From positions 836,001 to 900,000 of the forward strand of contig NZ_JABWQX020000001.1 of NCBI RefSeq assembly GCF_014268655.2: DNA of 64,000 bases, written 5' to 3'. A program made the position numbers and the translations under genes. Below the pieces are notes generated by a model. The model searched no databases and had not been told where the DNA came from. It was given only the letters and a program-made list of their open reading frames with translations. The stretch comes from Pseudomonas marvdashtae (lineage in GTDB: Bacteria; Pseudomonadota; Gammaproteobacteria; Pseudomonadales; Pseudomonadaceae). This document shows, one piece after another, positions 19,788 to 29,259 of the stretch (positions are counted from its first letter, which is position 1; each line of letters begins with the position of its first letter).

Positions 19788-21156
19788 TACCCGTATCGAA
19801 CGTGACAGCATGGGCGAGCTCCAAGTCCCGGCGGCTGCGCTCTACGGCGCACAGACCCAGCGCGCCGTGGACAATTTCCCCATCAGTGGCCAACGCATGC
19901 CGGCGCAATTCATTCGCGCCCTGATTCTGGCGAAAGCTGCCGCCGCCCGGGCTAATGTGGAGTTGGAGCAAATCAGTGCGGCCCAAGGCAAGGCCATCGT
20001 CGATGCGGCCCAAGGCCTGCTCGAAGGCGATTTCATGACGCATTTTCCGGTGGATATTTTCCAGACCGGGTCCGGCACCAGCTCCAACATGAACGCCAAC
20101 GAAGTGATCGCCACCCTGGCCAGTCGTCTGCTGGGGGAGACGGTCAATCCGAATGACCATGTGAACTGCGGCCAGAGCAGCAACGACATCATTCCCACCA
20201 GCATTCACGTCAGTGCTTCCCTGGCATTGCACGAGCAGTTGCTGCCGGCGTTGGAGCATCTGGTGCAGGTGATCGAGCGCAAGGCCCTGGAGGTCCATCC
20301 GTTCATCAAGACCGGTCGCACCCACCTCATGGACGCGATGCCGGTGCGCCTGAGCCAAGCGCTCGACGGTTGGGCGCAGCAGCTCAAGGCCAATATCGGC
20401 CATCTGCAAGATTTGCAGCCGAGCCTGCAATCGCTGGCCCAAGGTGGTACGGCGGTCGGGACTGGGATCAATGCCCACCCGCGGTTTGCCGAGCTGTTCA
20501 GCCAACAACTGACGCAACTGACCCAAGTGCAATTCACTCCGGGCGAAAACCTGTTCGCGTTGATCGGTTCCCAGGACACCGCCGTGGCGGTTTCCGGGCA
20601 ATTGAAGACCACGGCGGTGTCGTTGATGAAAATCGCCAATGACCTGCGCTGGATGAACTCCGGGCCGCTGGCAGGCTTGGGGGAAATCGAACTCGAGGGC
20701 TTGCAGCCGGGCTCCTCGATTATGCCCGGCAAGGTCAATCCGGTCATTCCCGAAGCCACCGCAATGGTCGCGGCCCAGGTGATCGGCAACGACACGGTGA
20801 TCACCCTCGCCGGTCAATCAGGCAATTTCGAACTCAATGTGATGCTGCCGATCATTGCCCAGAACCTGCTGAGCAGCATCACCCTGATGTCCACCGCCAG
20901 CCGCTTGCTGGCGGATAAGGCCATCGCCACGTTCAAGGTCAACGAAGCCAGGCTCAAGGAGGCGCTGTCGCGCAATCCGATCCTGGTCACGGCACTGAAC
21001 CCGATCATCGGTTACCAGAAGGCCGCTGAAATCGCCAAGCAGGCGTATCAGCAAGGTCGTCCGGTCATCGATGTCGCGCTGGAACACACCGATCTGACTC
21101 GCAGCGAGCTGGAAGTCCTGCTGGACCCGGAGAAGCTCACCGCCGGCGGCGTGTAA
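19780..21156 (+). CDS. fumC: class II fumarate hydratase FumC (iron-independent)
   Basis: 458 residues. The superfamily signature GSSIMPGKVNPV and the active-site segments SGTSSNMN, CGQSSNDIIPTSIH and KTGRTHLMDAMPV are all present. FumC interconverts fumarate and malate without an iron-sulfur cluster, so it replaces the iron-dependent fumarase when iron is short; this fits its position behind a Fur box. The ATG at 19780 overlaps the fagA stop. Confidence 0.98.
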   Translation: MSNTRIERDSMGELQVPAAALYGAQTQRAVDNFPISGQRMPAQFIRALILAKAAAARANVELEQISAAQGKAIVDAAQGLLEGDFMTHFPVDIFQTGSGTSSNMNANEVIATLASRLLGETVNPNDHVNCGQSSNDIIPTSIHVSASLALHEQLLPALEHLVQVIERKALEVHPFIKTGRTHLMDAMPVRLSQALDGWAQQLKANIGHLQDLQPSLQSLAQGGTAVGTGINAHPRFAELFSQQLTQLTQVQFTPGENLFALIGSQDTAVAVSGQLKTTAVSLMKIANDLRWMNSGPLAGLGEIELEGLQPGSSIMPGKVNPVIPEATAMVAAQVIGNDTVITLAGQSGNFELNVMLPIIAQNLLSSITLMSTASRLLADKAIATFKVNEARLKEALSRNPILVTALNPIIGYQKAAEIAKQAYQQGRPVIDVALEHTDLTRSELEVLLDPEKLTAGGV

Positions 21157-21183
21157 CCCCGACACCTGTGTGGAGGACTCATC

Positions 21184-21624
21184 ATGGAACACTGGAAACG
21201 TACGATCGAACGGGCCAATCGCTGTTTCATGCAAGGCGAGCTGGTGGACGCCCGCGAAGCCTACCTGCAAGCCCTGGCGCTGGCCCAAGTGTTGTTCGAG
21301 CGCTGGGCGGACGCCGACGAAGCCGTGGCGGCCTGCGTCGTGTCCCACCACAACTTGGCGGATCTGCACTTGCGCTTGAACCAGCCGGAGGAGAGCGCCG
21401 AGTACCTATGCGCCATCCACCAGCGCCTGCTGCAGACCATGCAGGACGAACGCATGGCGCCGGCGTTGCGTGAAGCCGCGATGCGCCAAAGCCACAAGAC
21501 CTATGTCGAACTGCTGAATTTCATCAGCGATCACGGCGAATACCCACGCACCCAGCGCCTGTTGCACTGCAAAGCCGCCGCGCCTCGTCAGCGCAACGCC
21601 ACTCTTCATCACGGAGTTCATTGA
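21184..21624 (+). CDS. hypothetical protein, orfX of the fumC-sodA operon
   Basis: 146 residues, predicted almost all-helical. The first 100 residues ([44 protein letters not shown]) look like two or three degenerate TPR helices. The C-terminus is basic (KAAAPRQRN) with HH near the end. It is the conserved third gene between fumC and sodA in Pseudomonas (PA4469 position). I do not know its function; a helper role in iron-limited or oxidative stress physiology is inferred only from its neighbours. SD GGAGGAC precedes the ATG. Confidence 0.8.
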   Translation: MEHWKRTIERANRCFMQGELVDAREAYLQALALAQVLFERWADADEAVAACVVSHHNLADLHLRLNQPEESAEYLCAIHQRLLQTMQDERMAPALREAAMRQSHKTYVELLNFISDHGEYPRTQRLLHCKAAAPRQRNATLHHGVH

Positions 21625-21626
21625 AC

Positions 21627-22238
21627 ATGGCTTTTACCTTGCCCGCTTTGCCTTACGCCTACGATGCCCTGGAACCGCACATCGATGCGCAAACCATGGA
21701 GATCCACTACACCAAGCACCACCAGACCTACATCAATAACCTCAACGCGGCCGTAGATGGCACCGAATATGCCGATTGGCCTATCGAGAAACTGGTGGCC
21801 AGCGTTGAACAATTGCCGCAGAACCTGCGCGCCGCGGTGGTCAATCAGGGCGGTGGCCATGCCAACCATTCACTGTTCTGGGACGTGATGACGCCCCGCG
21901 GTGGCGGTCAGCCGAACGGGGCGCTCGCGACGGCGATCGAGGCCCAACTGGGCGGCATCGAGCGCTTCAAGGAGGCTTTCACCAAGGCTGCGCTGACCCG
22001 TTTCGGCAGCGGTTGGGCCTGGTTGAGCGTGACCCCGCAAAAGACCCTGGTGGTGGAAAGCAGTGGCAACCAGGACAGTCCGTTGATGAGCGGGAATACG
22101 CCCATCCTTGGCCTGGATGTTTGGGAACATGCTTATTACCTGCTGTACCAGAACCGTCGTCCCGAATACATCAACGCCTTCTATAACGTGATCAATTGGC
22201 CGGAAGTCGCACGACGTTACCAGGCTGCGCTTGCTTGA
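21627..22238 (+). CDS. sodA: superoxide dismutase, Mn type
   Basis: 203 residues. Metal ligands are His27, His81, Asp164 and His168 (the last two in DVWEHAYY). The segment [13 protein letters not shown] and the general length favour the manganese enzyme, as expected for an iron-starvation operon. It converts superoxide to peroxide and oxygen in the cytoplasm. ATG 21627 is two bases after the orfX stop, with ACGGAG upstream. Confidence 0.97.
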   Translation: MAFTLPALPYAYDALEPHIDAQTMEIHYTKHHQTYINNLNAAVDGTEYADWPIEKLVASVEQLPQNLRAAVVNQGGGHANHSLFWDVMTPRGGGQPNGALATAIEAQLGGIERFKEAFTKAALTRFGSGWAWLSVTPQKTLVVESSGNQDSPLMSGNTPILGLDVWEHAYYLLYQNRRPEYINAFYNVINWPEVARRYQAALA

Positions 22239-22267
22239 GCCCTTCCTGAAACAATCCAAGGCTGACT

Positions 22268-23158
22268 ATGGACACTGAAGCGCTGGCGGTAGGCGGCGGG
22301 CGGATGTTCCGCTACGCCTTGGGATCGTTGTTGGTGTTGGCCGGAATGGCATTATTGGCGGTCCAGGGATTGGCCTGGCTGGACCTGGAGCCGAAACTGC
22401 TGCGTGCATTGCAGGGCGGCGGGCTTTGCGCTCTGGGCACCGCGTTGGGTGCCGTGCCGGTGCTGGTGATCCGGCGCATGCCCCAAGCTGTGAGCGATTC
22501 GCTGCTGGGTTTCGGCGCCGGGGTGATGCTCGCTGCCACAGCGTTTTCGTTGATCGTGCCCGGCATTGCCGCGGCCGAGCAGCTGGGATTCACGCCGTGG
22601 GCAGCCAGCGGTTTCATCAGTTTCGGCATTTTGCTCGGGGCGTTCGGGTTGTATCTGGTGGACCGCAAGGTATCTGCCAGCCCCGAAAAGCTGTTGGTAA
22701 CGCCGGGCCATCCGATCATTGCGCCGCGGATCTGGCTGTTCGTATTCGCAATCATCGCCCATAACATTCCCGAAGGCATGGCCGTCGGTGTCTCGGCGGG
22801 CGGCGGCATGCCGGATGCCGACAGCCTGGCGATGGGCATCGCCTTGCAGGACGTGCCGGAAGGGCTGGTCATCGCGCTGGTACTGGCCGCCGCCGGGATG
22901 TCCCGTGCCAGAGCATTTTTGATCGGCGCCGCGTCAGGGCTGGTCGAGCCGGTGTTCGCGCTGCTGTGCGCCTGGCTGGTGAGCCTGGCCGAGGCGCTGC
23001 TGCCCCTGGGATTGGCGTTGGCCGCAGGCGCGATGTTGCTGGTTGTCACCCATGAAGTCATCCCTGAATCGCGCCGTAATGGTCACGAGAAGCTGGCGAG
23101 CCTGGGGCTGCTGGTGGGGTTTTGCTTGATGATGGTGATGGATACGGCGTTGGCGTGA
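22268..23158 (+). CDS. ZIP-family metal transporter
   Basis: 296 residues with about eight membrane helices. The ZIP metal path is shown by AHNIPEGMAVG in helix 4 and QDVPEGLVIAL in helix 5; the His in the first motif is the usual ligand. ZIP proteins bring divalent metals (Zn, Mn, Fe) into the cytoplasm. It follows sodA after 29 bp and may be part of the same Fur-controlled unit, where manganese supply for SodA would make sense; the metal is inferred, not seen. Confidence 0.9.
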   Translation: MDTEALAVGGGRMFRYALGSLLVLAGMALLAVQGLAWLDLEPKLLRALQGGGLCALGTALGAVPVLVIRRMPQAVSDSLLGFGAGVMLAATAFSLIVPGIAAAEQLGFTPWAASGFISFGILLGAFGLYLVDRKVSASPEKLLVTPGHPIIAPRIWLFVFAIIAHNIPEGMAVGVSAGGGMPDADSLAMGIALQDVPEGLVIALVLAAAGMSRARAFLIGAASGLVEPVFALLCAWLVSLAEALLPLGLALAAGAMLLVVTHEVIPESRRNGHEKLASLGLLVGFCLMMVMDTALA

Positions 23159-23194
23159 CGCTCCCCATAAAGGTCGTGTTTGGGCGAGGGGCAG

Positions 23195-23470
23195 TTATTC
23201 GCCTTCATCAAAGTAGTTATTGATGAGTCCCACCAGTGCATCCATCGCTTCCTGAGCCTGTTCACCTTCCGTGTTCAGGTGGATCTTGGTGCCTTTGCCC
23301 GCTGCAAGCATCATCATCGCCATGATGCTCTTGCCGTCGACCGTTGATTCAGGCGTCCGCCCGACCCGGATCGTGGTATCAGGAAATTTGCCCGCCACAC
23401 CCACGAATTTGGCCGAGGCACGGGCATGCAGGCCCAGCTTGTTGATGATTTCAATTTCCCGAGCAGGCAT
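23195..23470 (-). CDS. ptsO: nitrogen-PTS phosphocarrier NPr
   Basis: 91 residues of the HPr family with the phosphorylated His15 in KLGLHARASAKFV and the Ser region VDGKSIMAMMML. NPr passes phosphate from PtsP to PtsN in the nitrogen-related PTS, which does not transport sugar but controls potassium, nitrogen and carbon responses. It is the last gene of the long rpoN cluster, 15 bp after rapZ, and converges on the ZIP gene. Confidence 0.96.
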   Translation of the reverse strand: MPAREIEIINKLGLHARASAKFVGVAGKFPDTTIRVGRTPESTVDGKSIMAMMMLAAGKGTKIHLNTEGEQAQEAMDALVGLINNYFDEGE

Positions 23471-23485
23471 CGCGATGTGAATCCT

Positions 23486-24343
23486 TTAGCTGAGGTCGCG
23501 GTGGCGAACCTGGACGTTCTTCAGGGATTGTTGCAAGAGCTGACCCAGGCGCTCGGTCAGGTAGACGGAGCGGTGATGCCCACCGGTACAGCCGATCGCG
23601 ATCGTGACGTAGGCGCGGTTGCTGGCGGCGAAACGGGGCAGCCATTTCAGCAGGTAGCCAGAAATGTCCTGGTACATTTCCTCGACATCCGGTTGGGCCG
23701 CCAGGTAATCGATTACCGGCTGGTCGAGCCCGGACTGTTCGCGCAGTTCCGGCTTCCAGTAGGGATTGGGCAGGCACCGGACATCGAACACCAGGTCGGC
23801 ATCCACCGGCATGCCACGCTTGAAGCCGAACGACTCCACGAGGAAAGCCGTGCCCGGCTCCGGCTGGTTCAGCAGGCGCAGCTTGATGGTGTCACGCAGC
23901 TGATACAGGTTCAGGTTGGTGGTGTTGACCTTCAGGTCCGCCAAGTCGGCGATCGGGCCGAGCAGCTGGCTTTCGTCATGGATGGCTTCCGCCAGGGAGC
24001 GGCTGGCGTTGCTCAGCGGATGGCGTCGACGGGTTTCAGAGAAGCGTTTGAGCAGCGTCTCCTCGTCGGCGTCCAGGTAGAGCACATCGCATTGGATATG
24101 CCGGCTGCGCACTTCTTCGAGCAATTCGGGGAATCGCGACAAATGGCTGGGCAGGTTGCGGGCATCGATGGACACAGCGACCAGTGGTTGCGCCAGCTCG
24201 GTGTGGATCAGCGCTCGCTCGGCCAATTCTGGAAGAAGGCCTGCTGGCAAATTGTCGATGCAATAGTAACCGCTGTCCTCAAGGACGTTGAGGGCCGTGC
24301 TTTTACCGGAGCCGGAGCGGCCGCTGACGATGATCATGCGCAT
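23486..24343 (-). CDS. rapZ: RNase adapter protein RapZ
   Basis: 285 residues. An N-terminal P-loop ([10 protein letters not shown], about residues 7-16) is followed by the C-terminal regulatory domain with [15 protein letters not shown]. RapZ binds glucosamine-6-phosphate and, in enterobacteria, guides RNase E to the sRNA GlmZ; in Pseudomonas, where that sRNA pair is not known, its target is less clear. It lies two bases after ptsN and is translationally close-coupled. Confidence 0.96.
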   Translation of the reverse strand: MRMIIVSGRSGSGKSTALNVLEDSGYYCIDNLPAGLLPELAERALIHTELAQPLVAVSIDARNLPSHLSRFPELLEEVRSRHIQCDVLYLDADEETLLKRFSETRRRHPLSNASRSLAEAIHDESQLLGPIADLADLKVNTTNLNLYQLRDTIKLRLLNQPEPGTAFLVESFGFKRGMPVDADLVFDVRCLPNPYWKPELREQSGLDQPVIDYLAAQPDVEEMYQDISGYLLKWLPRFAASNRAYVTIAIGCTGGHHRSVYLTERLGQLLQQSLKNVQVRHRDLS

Positions 24344-24345
24344 GT

Positions 24346-24810
24346 TTAATGGCCGTTCTGCTCGTCCAGGACTACCTGATACAAGGCTTCGTTGCTCGGG
24401 GCGCTGCGCAGTTTTTCGCGTACTTCCTTGCGGTCCAGCATGCTGGCGATCTGGCGCAGCAGCTCCAGGTGCGCATCGGTCGCCGCTTCCGGGACCAGCA
24501 ATACGAACAGCAGGTCGACCGGGGCGCCGTCGATGGCGTCGAAATCGATAGGCGCTTCCAAGTGCAACAACGCGCTGATTGGCGCGGAGCAGCCCTTGAG
24601 GCGACAGTGAGGAATGGCGATGCCGTTGCCAAAACCGGTGGAGCCGAGTTTTTCACGGGCGACCAATGCCTCGAAGACGTCTTGCATTTCCAGATCCGGT
24701 ACCTCGCGGTGGATCAGGTTGGCAATTTGTTCGAGGGCTTTCTTTTTGCTGCCGCCCGGCGCGTTCACTTGGGAACGGCCGGGGGTCAGGATGGTTTCTA
24801 GTCGGATCAT
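24346..24810 (-). CDS. ptsN: nitrogen-PTS enzyme IIA (PtsN)
   Basis: 154 residues of the IIA-Ntr family. The phosphorylated residue is His68 in GIAIPHCRL. PtsN in its unphosphorylated state binds and controls potassium transport, sensor kinases and central metabolism enzymes. It lies between hpf and rapZ, the standard order downstream of rpoN. Confidence 0.97.
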   Translation of the reverse strand: MIRLETILTPGRSQVNAPGGSKKKALEQIANLIHREVPDLEMQDVFEALVAREKLGSTGFGNGIAIPHCRLKGCSAPISALLHLEAPIDFDAIDGAPVDLLFVLLVPEAATDAHLELLRQIASMLDRKEVREKLRSAPSNEALYQVVLDEQNGH

Positions 24811-24822
24811 GGATTGGGGGGG

Positions 24823-25131
24823 TTAACGACCGGTTGCGCCCTGGAGGAGGCTCTGGGTCTTTTCCTTATGCTTTTTGAGTTGGCGATCCAGCTTGTCAGT
24901 CAGCAGGTCAATCGCGGCATACATGTCTGAATGCTCTGCGTTGGCAACCACTTCTCCGCCGGGAATATGCAGCGTGGCTTCGATTTTCTGCAGCAGCTTC
25001 TCGACGTTCATCGTGACCTGCACGTTGGTGATCTTGTCGAAATGCCTTTCCAATCGGTCGAGTTTCTCGCCGATGTAGGTGCGCAGGGGTTCGGTCACTT
25101 CCAGTTGGTGTCCACTGATGTTGACTTGCAT
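24823..25131 (-). CDS. hpf: ribosome hibernation promoting factor, short form
   Basis: 102 residues with the single HPF/YfiA domain (QVNISGHQLEVTEPLRTYI, DMYAAIDLLTDKLDRQLKKHKEK). Short HPF works with RMF to form inactive 100S ribosomes in stationary phase. I chose the ATG at 25131 with GAAGGAGAA upstream rather than the longer frame, as it matches the family N-terminus. It follows rpoN. Confidence 0.95.
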   Translation of the reverse strand: MQVNISGHQLEVTEPLRTYIGEKLDRLERHFDKITNVQVTMNVEKLLQKIEATLHIPGGEVVANAEHSDMYAAIDLLTDKLDRQLKKHKEKTQSLLQGATGR

Positions 25132-25207
25132 ACAGCTTCTCCTTCGTTGCCAGTGCATAAAGCGGCAGGCAGAAATACCTGCCACTGGAACGCTGTGGCG
25201 TGGCCTG

Positions 25208-26701
25208 TTACATCAACCGCTTGCGTTCGCTCGAAGGCGCGATCCCGAGGGATTCACGGTATTTGGCGACGGTACGGCGGGCCACCTGAATGCCTTGTGC
25301 CTCCAGTAAACCAGCGATCTTGCTGTCACTCAACGGCTTTTTCTGATTTTCCGCCGCGACCAATTTTTTGATGATCGCGCGGATGGCCGTGGACGAGCAT
25401 TCGCCGCCTTCGGAGGTGCTGACGTGGCTGGAGAAAAAGTATTTCAATTCATAGATGCCCCGTGGGGTATGCATGAATTTCTGGGTAGTCACCCGGGAAA
25501 TCGTCGACTCATGCATGCCCACCGCCTCGGCGATGTCGTGCAGGACCAACGGTTTCATCGCTTCGTCGCCGTACTCCAGGAAGCCGCGCTGATGCTCGAC
25601 GATCTGGGTGGCAACTTTCATCAGGGTTTCGTTGCGGCTTTGCAGGCTCTTGATGAACCAGCGCGCTTCCTGCAACTGGTTGCGCATGAAGGTGTTGTCG
25701 GCGCTGGTGTCGGCGCGCTTCACGAAACCGGCGTATTGGGCGTTGACTCGCAGCTTGGGCACCGATTCCTGGTTCAGTTCCACCAGCCAGCGGTCGTTGT
25801 GCTTGCGCACGATCACGTCAGGTACCACGTATTCGGGTTCGGTGGATTCGATCTGCGAGCCAGGGCGCGGATTGAGGCTTTGTACCAGCTCGATGACCTG
25901 GCGCAGCTCATCTTCCTTGAGCTTCATGCGACGCATCAGTTGGCTATAGTCGCGGCCGCCCAGCAGGTCGATGAAATCCGTCACCAACCGTTTGGCTTCG
26001 GCCAGCCACGGGGTCTTGGCAGGCAGCTGGCGCAGTTGCAGCAACAGGCACTCACCCAGGTTGCGAGCACCGATGCCGGCGGGTTCGAACTGCTGGATGC
26101 GATGGAGGACGGCTTCGATCTCGTCCAGCTCGATGTCGAGCTCGGGGTCGAAGGCTTCCAGGATCTCTTCGAGGGTCTCGTCCAGGTAGCCCTGGTTGTT
26201 GATGCAATCGATCAACGTCACGGCGATCAGGCGATCGGTATCGGACATCGGCGCCAGGTTCAGTTGCCACAGCAGATGACTTTGCAGGCTCTCGCCGGCG
26301 GAGGTGCGGGTGGTGAAATCCCACTCGTCGTCATCGCCGCTCGGCAGGCTGCTGGCGCTGGTCTGGTATACGTCGTCCCAGGCCGTATCCACGGGCAGCT
26401 CGTTGGGAATACGCTCGTTCCATTCACCGTCCTCGAGGTTGTCCACCGTCGGGGCGGCTTCCTGGTAGGACGGTTCCGGGATTTCGGCGGGAGTTTTCTG
26501 CTCGACGCTATCGGCCAGCGGATCGGTATTGTCGAAGTCTTCGCCTTCTTCCTGGCGTTCGAGCATCGGATTGGACTCCAGCGCCTCCTGGATTTCCTGT
26601 TGCAGGTCCAGGGTCGACAATTGGAGCAGGCGGATGGCCTGTTGCAGCTGCGGTGTCATCGTCAGCTGCTGGCCCATTCTCAAGACTAGCGATGGTTTCA
26701 T
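25208..26701 (-). CDS. rpoN: RNA polymerase sigma-54 factor
   Basis: 497 residues. The N-terminal Gln/Leu-rich activator-contact region ([19 protein letters not shown]) is followed by an acidic linker (about 50-115), the core-binding domain, an HTH region and the RpoN box [10 protein letters not shown] near the C-terminus. It directs transcription of nitrogen, motility and many catabolic genes with enhancer-binding activators. The 196 bp to lptB hold a clear minus-strand -10 element, so rpoN has its own promoter. Confidence 0.99.
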   Translation of the reverse strand: MKPSLVLRMGQQLTMTPQLQQAIRLLQLSTLDLQQEIQEALESNPMLERQEEGEDFDNTDPLADSVEQKTPAEIPEPSYQEAAPTVDNLEDGEWNERIPNELPVDTAWDDVYQTSASSLPSGDDDEWDFTTRTSAGESLQSHLLWQLNLAPMSDTDRLIAVTLIDCINNQGYLDETLEEILEAFDPELDIELDEIEAVLHRIQQFEPAGIGARNLGECLLLQLRQLPAKTPWLAEAKRLVTDFIDLLGGRDYSQLMRRMKLKEDELRQVIELVQSLNPRPGSQIESTEPEYVVPDVIVRKHNDRWLVELNQESVPKLRVNAQYAGFVKRADTSADNTFMRNQLQEARWFIKSLQSRNETLMKVATQIVEHQRGFLEYGDEAMKPLVLHDIAEAVGMHESTISRVTTQKFMHTPRGIYELKYFFSSHVSTSEGGECSSTAIRAIIKKLVAAENQKKPLSDSKIAGLLEAQGIQVARRTVAKYRESLGIAPSSERKRLM

Positions 26702-26778
26702 GGCAGGGGCTTAACACCTTATTCGCCGGCGCACATGCGCCATCCACTACAGGGCGCCGGAGCGCCAAACTTAAGCAA

Positions 26779-26784
26779 ATTATA
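26779..26784 (-). promoter_or_regulatory. candidate -10 element of rpoN
   Basis: On the minus strand this reads TATAAT, 78 bases before the rpoN start. No good -35 hexamer is visible at 16-18 bases, so it is a partial promoter call. Confidence 0.4.
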
Positions 26785-26897
26785 TGCCTGAAACTGAAGT
26801 GTTTGCCTAGGGGGCGCTCTCAATTAATTGAACGCGTCCCCGCGACGTCGGCATTGAAGCGCCGGCGCCGCTCGGGCATTCGCCAGGCACATAGTGC

Positions 26898-27623
26898 TTA
26901 AAGGCGGAATTCATGGCCCAGATACACTTCCTTGACCAGTTCGTTGGCCAGGATGGTGGCGGAGTCGCCTTCGGCAATCAACTGGCCGTCATTGACGATA
27001 TAGGCGGTTTCGCAGATATCCAGGGTCTCGCGCACGTTGTGGTCGGTGATCAATACGCCGATCCCCTTGGCCTTGAGGTGGTGGATGATCTGCTTGATGT
27101 CGCCCACGGAAATCGGGTCCACGCCAGCGAACGGTTCGTCGAGCAGGATGAATTTCGGCGCGGTGGCCAGGGCGCGGGCGATTTCCACACGGCGGCGTTC
27201 GCCACCGGACAGGCTCATGCCCAGGTTGTCGCGAATGTGACTAATGTGGAACTCTTGCAGCAGGCTTTCCAGTTCCTGGCGACGGCCGGCCTTGTCGAGC
27301 TCCTTGCGGGTCTCGAGGATTGCCATGATGTTGTCGGCCACCGACAGCTTGCGAAAGATCGACGCTTCCTGGGGCAGGTAGCCGATACCGGCTTTTGCCC
27401 GGCCATGCATCGGCTGGTGGCTGACGTCCAGGTCATCGATCAGGACGCGACCCTGGTCGGCCTGGACCAGGCCCACGATCATGTAGAAGCAGGTCGTCTT
27501 GCCCGCGCCGTTGGGGCCGAGCAGGCCGACGATCTGGCCGCTGTCGATGGACAGGCTGACATCGCGCACGACCTGGCGGCTCTTGTAGCTCTTGGCCAAG
27601 TGCTGGGCTTTCAGAGTTGCCAT
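26898..27623 (-). CDS. lptB: LPS export ABC transporter ATP-binding protein LptB
   Basis: 241 residues. Walker [10 protein letters not shown] (about 35-43), signature [15 protein letters not shown] and Walker B with catalytic Glu ([13 protein letters not shown]) are intact. LptB powers LptFG to extract LPS from the inner membrane and push it along LptC-LptA to LptDE. Its ATG shares one base with the lptA stop (TAATG), giving tight coupling. Confidence 0.98.
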   Translation of the reverse strand: MATLKAQHLAKSYKSRQVVRDVSLSIDSGQIVGLLGPNGAGKTTCFYMIVGLVQADQGRVLIDDLDVSHQPMHGRAKAGIGYLPQEASIFRKLSVADNIMAILETRKELDKAGRRQELESLLQEFHISHIRDNLGMSLSGGERRRVEIARALATAPKFILLDEPFAGVDPISVGDIKQIIHHLKAKGIGVLITDHNVRETLDICETAYIVNDGQLIAEGDSATILANELVKEVYLGHEFRL

Positions 27624-28171
27624 TACTGGGCCTTCTGCTCGTCGGTTTTCTTTTTCGGCTGGATCACCATGTCGATGCGCGGACGCGATTCGGTGACCTT
27701 GCTGCCAGTGGCGCGACCGGCGCTGGCCAGTTTCTTGTTGGTGTCGTAGACGATTTTCTCGCCTTGGGTCACGTTGTTGTCCTTGTCGACGACCTTGGCG
27801 CGGTCGATCAGCACGACGCGATCCTGGGATGCGTGATACTGGATGGTCACCCCGTAGCCTTGCACCGGCTTGGTGTCGCCTGCGGTTTGCAGCTGTTCGA
27901 AGTAGGCCAGGTTACCCACCGAGGTCACCACGTCGATGTCGCCGGACTGGGTGCGGGTGATGGTCACGGTATTGCCGGTCACCTTCATCGAGCCCTGGGT
28001 GATGATCACGTCACCTTTATAGGTGGCGACACCGTTCTTGTCGTCCAGTTGCGCGTCGTCGGCCTGGATGCGGATAGGCTGGTCGCGGTCGTTGGGGAGG
28101 GCCCAGGCGCTCGCGCTTCCCAGTGCTGCGCCCAGACTGAGCAAAATAGGGAGGGTTTTAGCGAGCTTCAT
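27623..28171 (-). CDS. lptA: LPS transport periplasmic protein LptA
   Basis: 182 residues. A Sec signal peptide ends near SAWA/LPND (about residue 25), followed by the OstA beta-jellyroll with [20 protein letters not shown] at its start and a Lys-rich tail. LptA forms the periplasmic bridge that carries LPS. Its start lies inside the last 14 bases of lptC, and its stop overlaps lptB. Confidence 0.96.
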   Translation of the reverse strand: MKLAKTLPILLSLGAALGSASAWALPNDRDQPIRIQADDAQLDDKNGVATYKGDVIITQGSMKVTGNTVTITRTQSGDIDVVTSVGNLAYFEQLQTAGDTKPVQGYGVTIQYHASQDRVVLIDRAKVVDKDNNVTQGEKIVYDTNKKLASAGRATGSKVTESRPRIDMVIQPKKKTDEQKAQ

Positions 28172-28727
28172 ACTGTCCTCTTACTTTCGATAGCAGGTGT
28201 ATCCTGCTTTCCTTCAAATACGCCTTCATTCCTACGCCAGTCGACACGCCGCCGGCGCCGTCGATTCTAACGGGTTGCTCGGTCTGCGCATATTCTCGCT
28301 GCGGAAAGACCGTCATGCGGCTGCTGGTAATGATGGTCGTACGGTTCTTTTCATCGGTTCGGGCGATGCGTACCGAGTCGATCAGCTCGACTTCGGTGCC
28401 ACCGGGATTGACCTCGGCGCGCTCGCTCTGGACGTGCCACGGAAATTCAGTGCCCCGGAACATGTTCAGGTCCGGTTTGGTGACCAGCGTGATATCGCTG
28501 GCCTTTACGTGATCGACCTTGTCGGAGGTCATTTCGTACTGCAGCTTGCCGTCGGGCAGGTATTGCAGCGTATGCGTATTGGTTGCGTACCAGTCGATAT
28601 TTTCCTCGACCTTGGCCGCCGGCTGGTCAAGGAAGCGTTCCGGGCTGATGTTCCAGTAGCCGACCGCCGCGAAAATCGCTGCGATACAGCCGAACACCAG
28701 GATGGTGCGAATCTTCTTGCTTAGCAT
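28158..28727 (-). CDS. lptC: LPS export inner-membrane protein LptC
   Basis: 189 residues. One N-terminal membrane helix (about 8-25) anchors a periplasmic OstA-like domain, the LptC layout. LptC takes LPS from LptBFG and hands it to LptA. I used the ATG at 28727 (MLSKKIRTILVFG), which puts the helix right at the N-terminus. It overlaps lptA by 14 bases and follows kdsC by 7. Confidence 0.94.
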   Translation of the reverse strand: MLSKKIRTILVFGCIAAIFAAVGYWNISPERFLDQPAAKVEENIDWYATNTHTLQYLPDGKLQYEMTSDKVDHVKASDITLVTKPDLNMFRGTEFPWHVQSERAEVNPGGTEVELIDSVRIARTDEKNRTTIITSSRMTVFPQREYAQTEQPVRIDGAGGVSTGVGMKAYLKESRIHLLSKVRGQYEAR

Positions 28728-28734
28728 AAATGGC

Positions 28735-29259
28735 TCACAGGTATGCGGCGTGGGCCGCTTCGAGGTTGCCCTGGGCACGCAGGATCAGTTCACAGAATTC
28801 ACGGGCCGCGCCTTCGCCGCCCCTCGCCGTGGTAACCCCATGGGCGTGCTCGCGTACGAAGGCGGCCGCGTTGGCCACGGCCATGCCCAGGCCGACCCGG
28901 CGGATCACCGGCAGGTCAGGCAGGTCGTCACCGAGGTAGGCGACCTGTTCATAGCTTAGATTGAGTTGGCCAAGGAGTTCGTCCAGTACCACCAGTTTGT
29001 CTTCGCGGCCCTGATAAAGATGCGCGATACCGAGGTTCTTCGCCCGCCGCTCGACCACCGGGGTCTTGCGACCACTGATGATAGCGGTCTGCACGCCAGT
29101 CGCCATCAGCATCTTGATGCCTTGGCCGTCGAGCGTATTGAAAGTCTTGAATTCGCTGCCGTCTTCAAGGAAGTACAGGCGGCCATCGGTGAGCACGCCG
29201 TCAACGTCGAACACGGCGAGCTTGATATTCTTGCCCCGTAGCAGCAGGTCGGTCGTCAT
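28735..29259 (-). CDS. kdsC: 3-deoxy-D-manno-octulosonate 8-phosphate phosphatase
   Basis: 174 residues of the HAD family without a cap domain. The nucleophile loop DVDGVLTDGRLYF and the metal loop YLGDDLPDLPVI are clear. KdsC removes the phosphate from KDO-8-P, making the KDO sugar of the LPS inner core. Its start overlaps the kdsD stop by one base (TAATG). Confidence 0.97.
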   Translation of the reverse strand: MTTDLLLRGKNIKLAVFDVDGVLTDGRLYFLEDGSEFKTFNTLDGQGIKMLMATGVQTAIISGRKTPVVERRAKNLGIAHLYQGREDKLVVLDELLGQLNLSYEQVAYLGDDLPDLPVIRRVGLGMAVANAAAFVREHAHGVTTARGGEGAAREFCELILRAQGNLEAAHAAYL

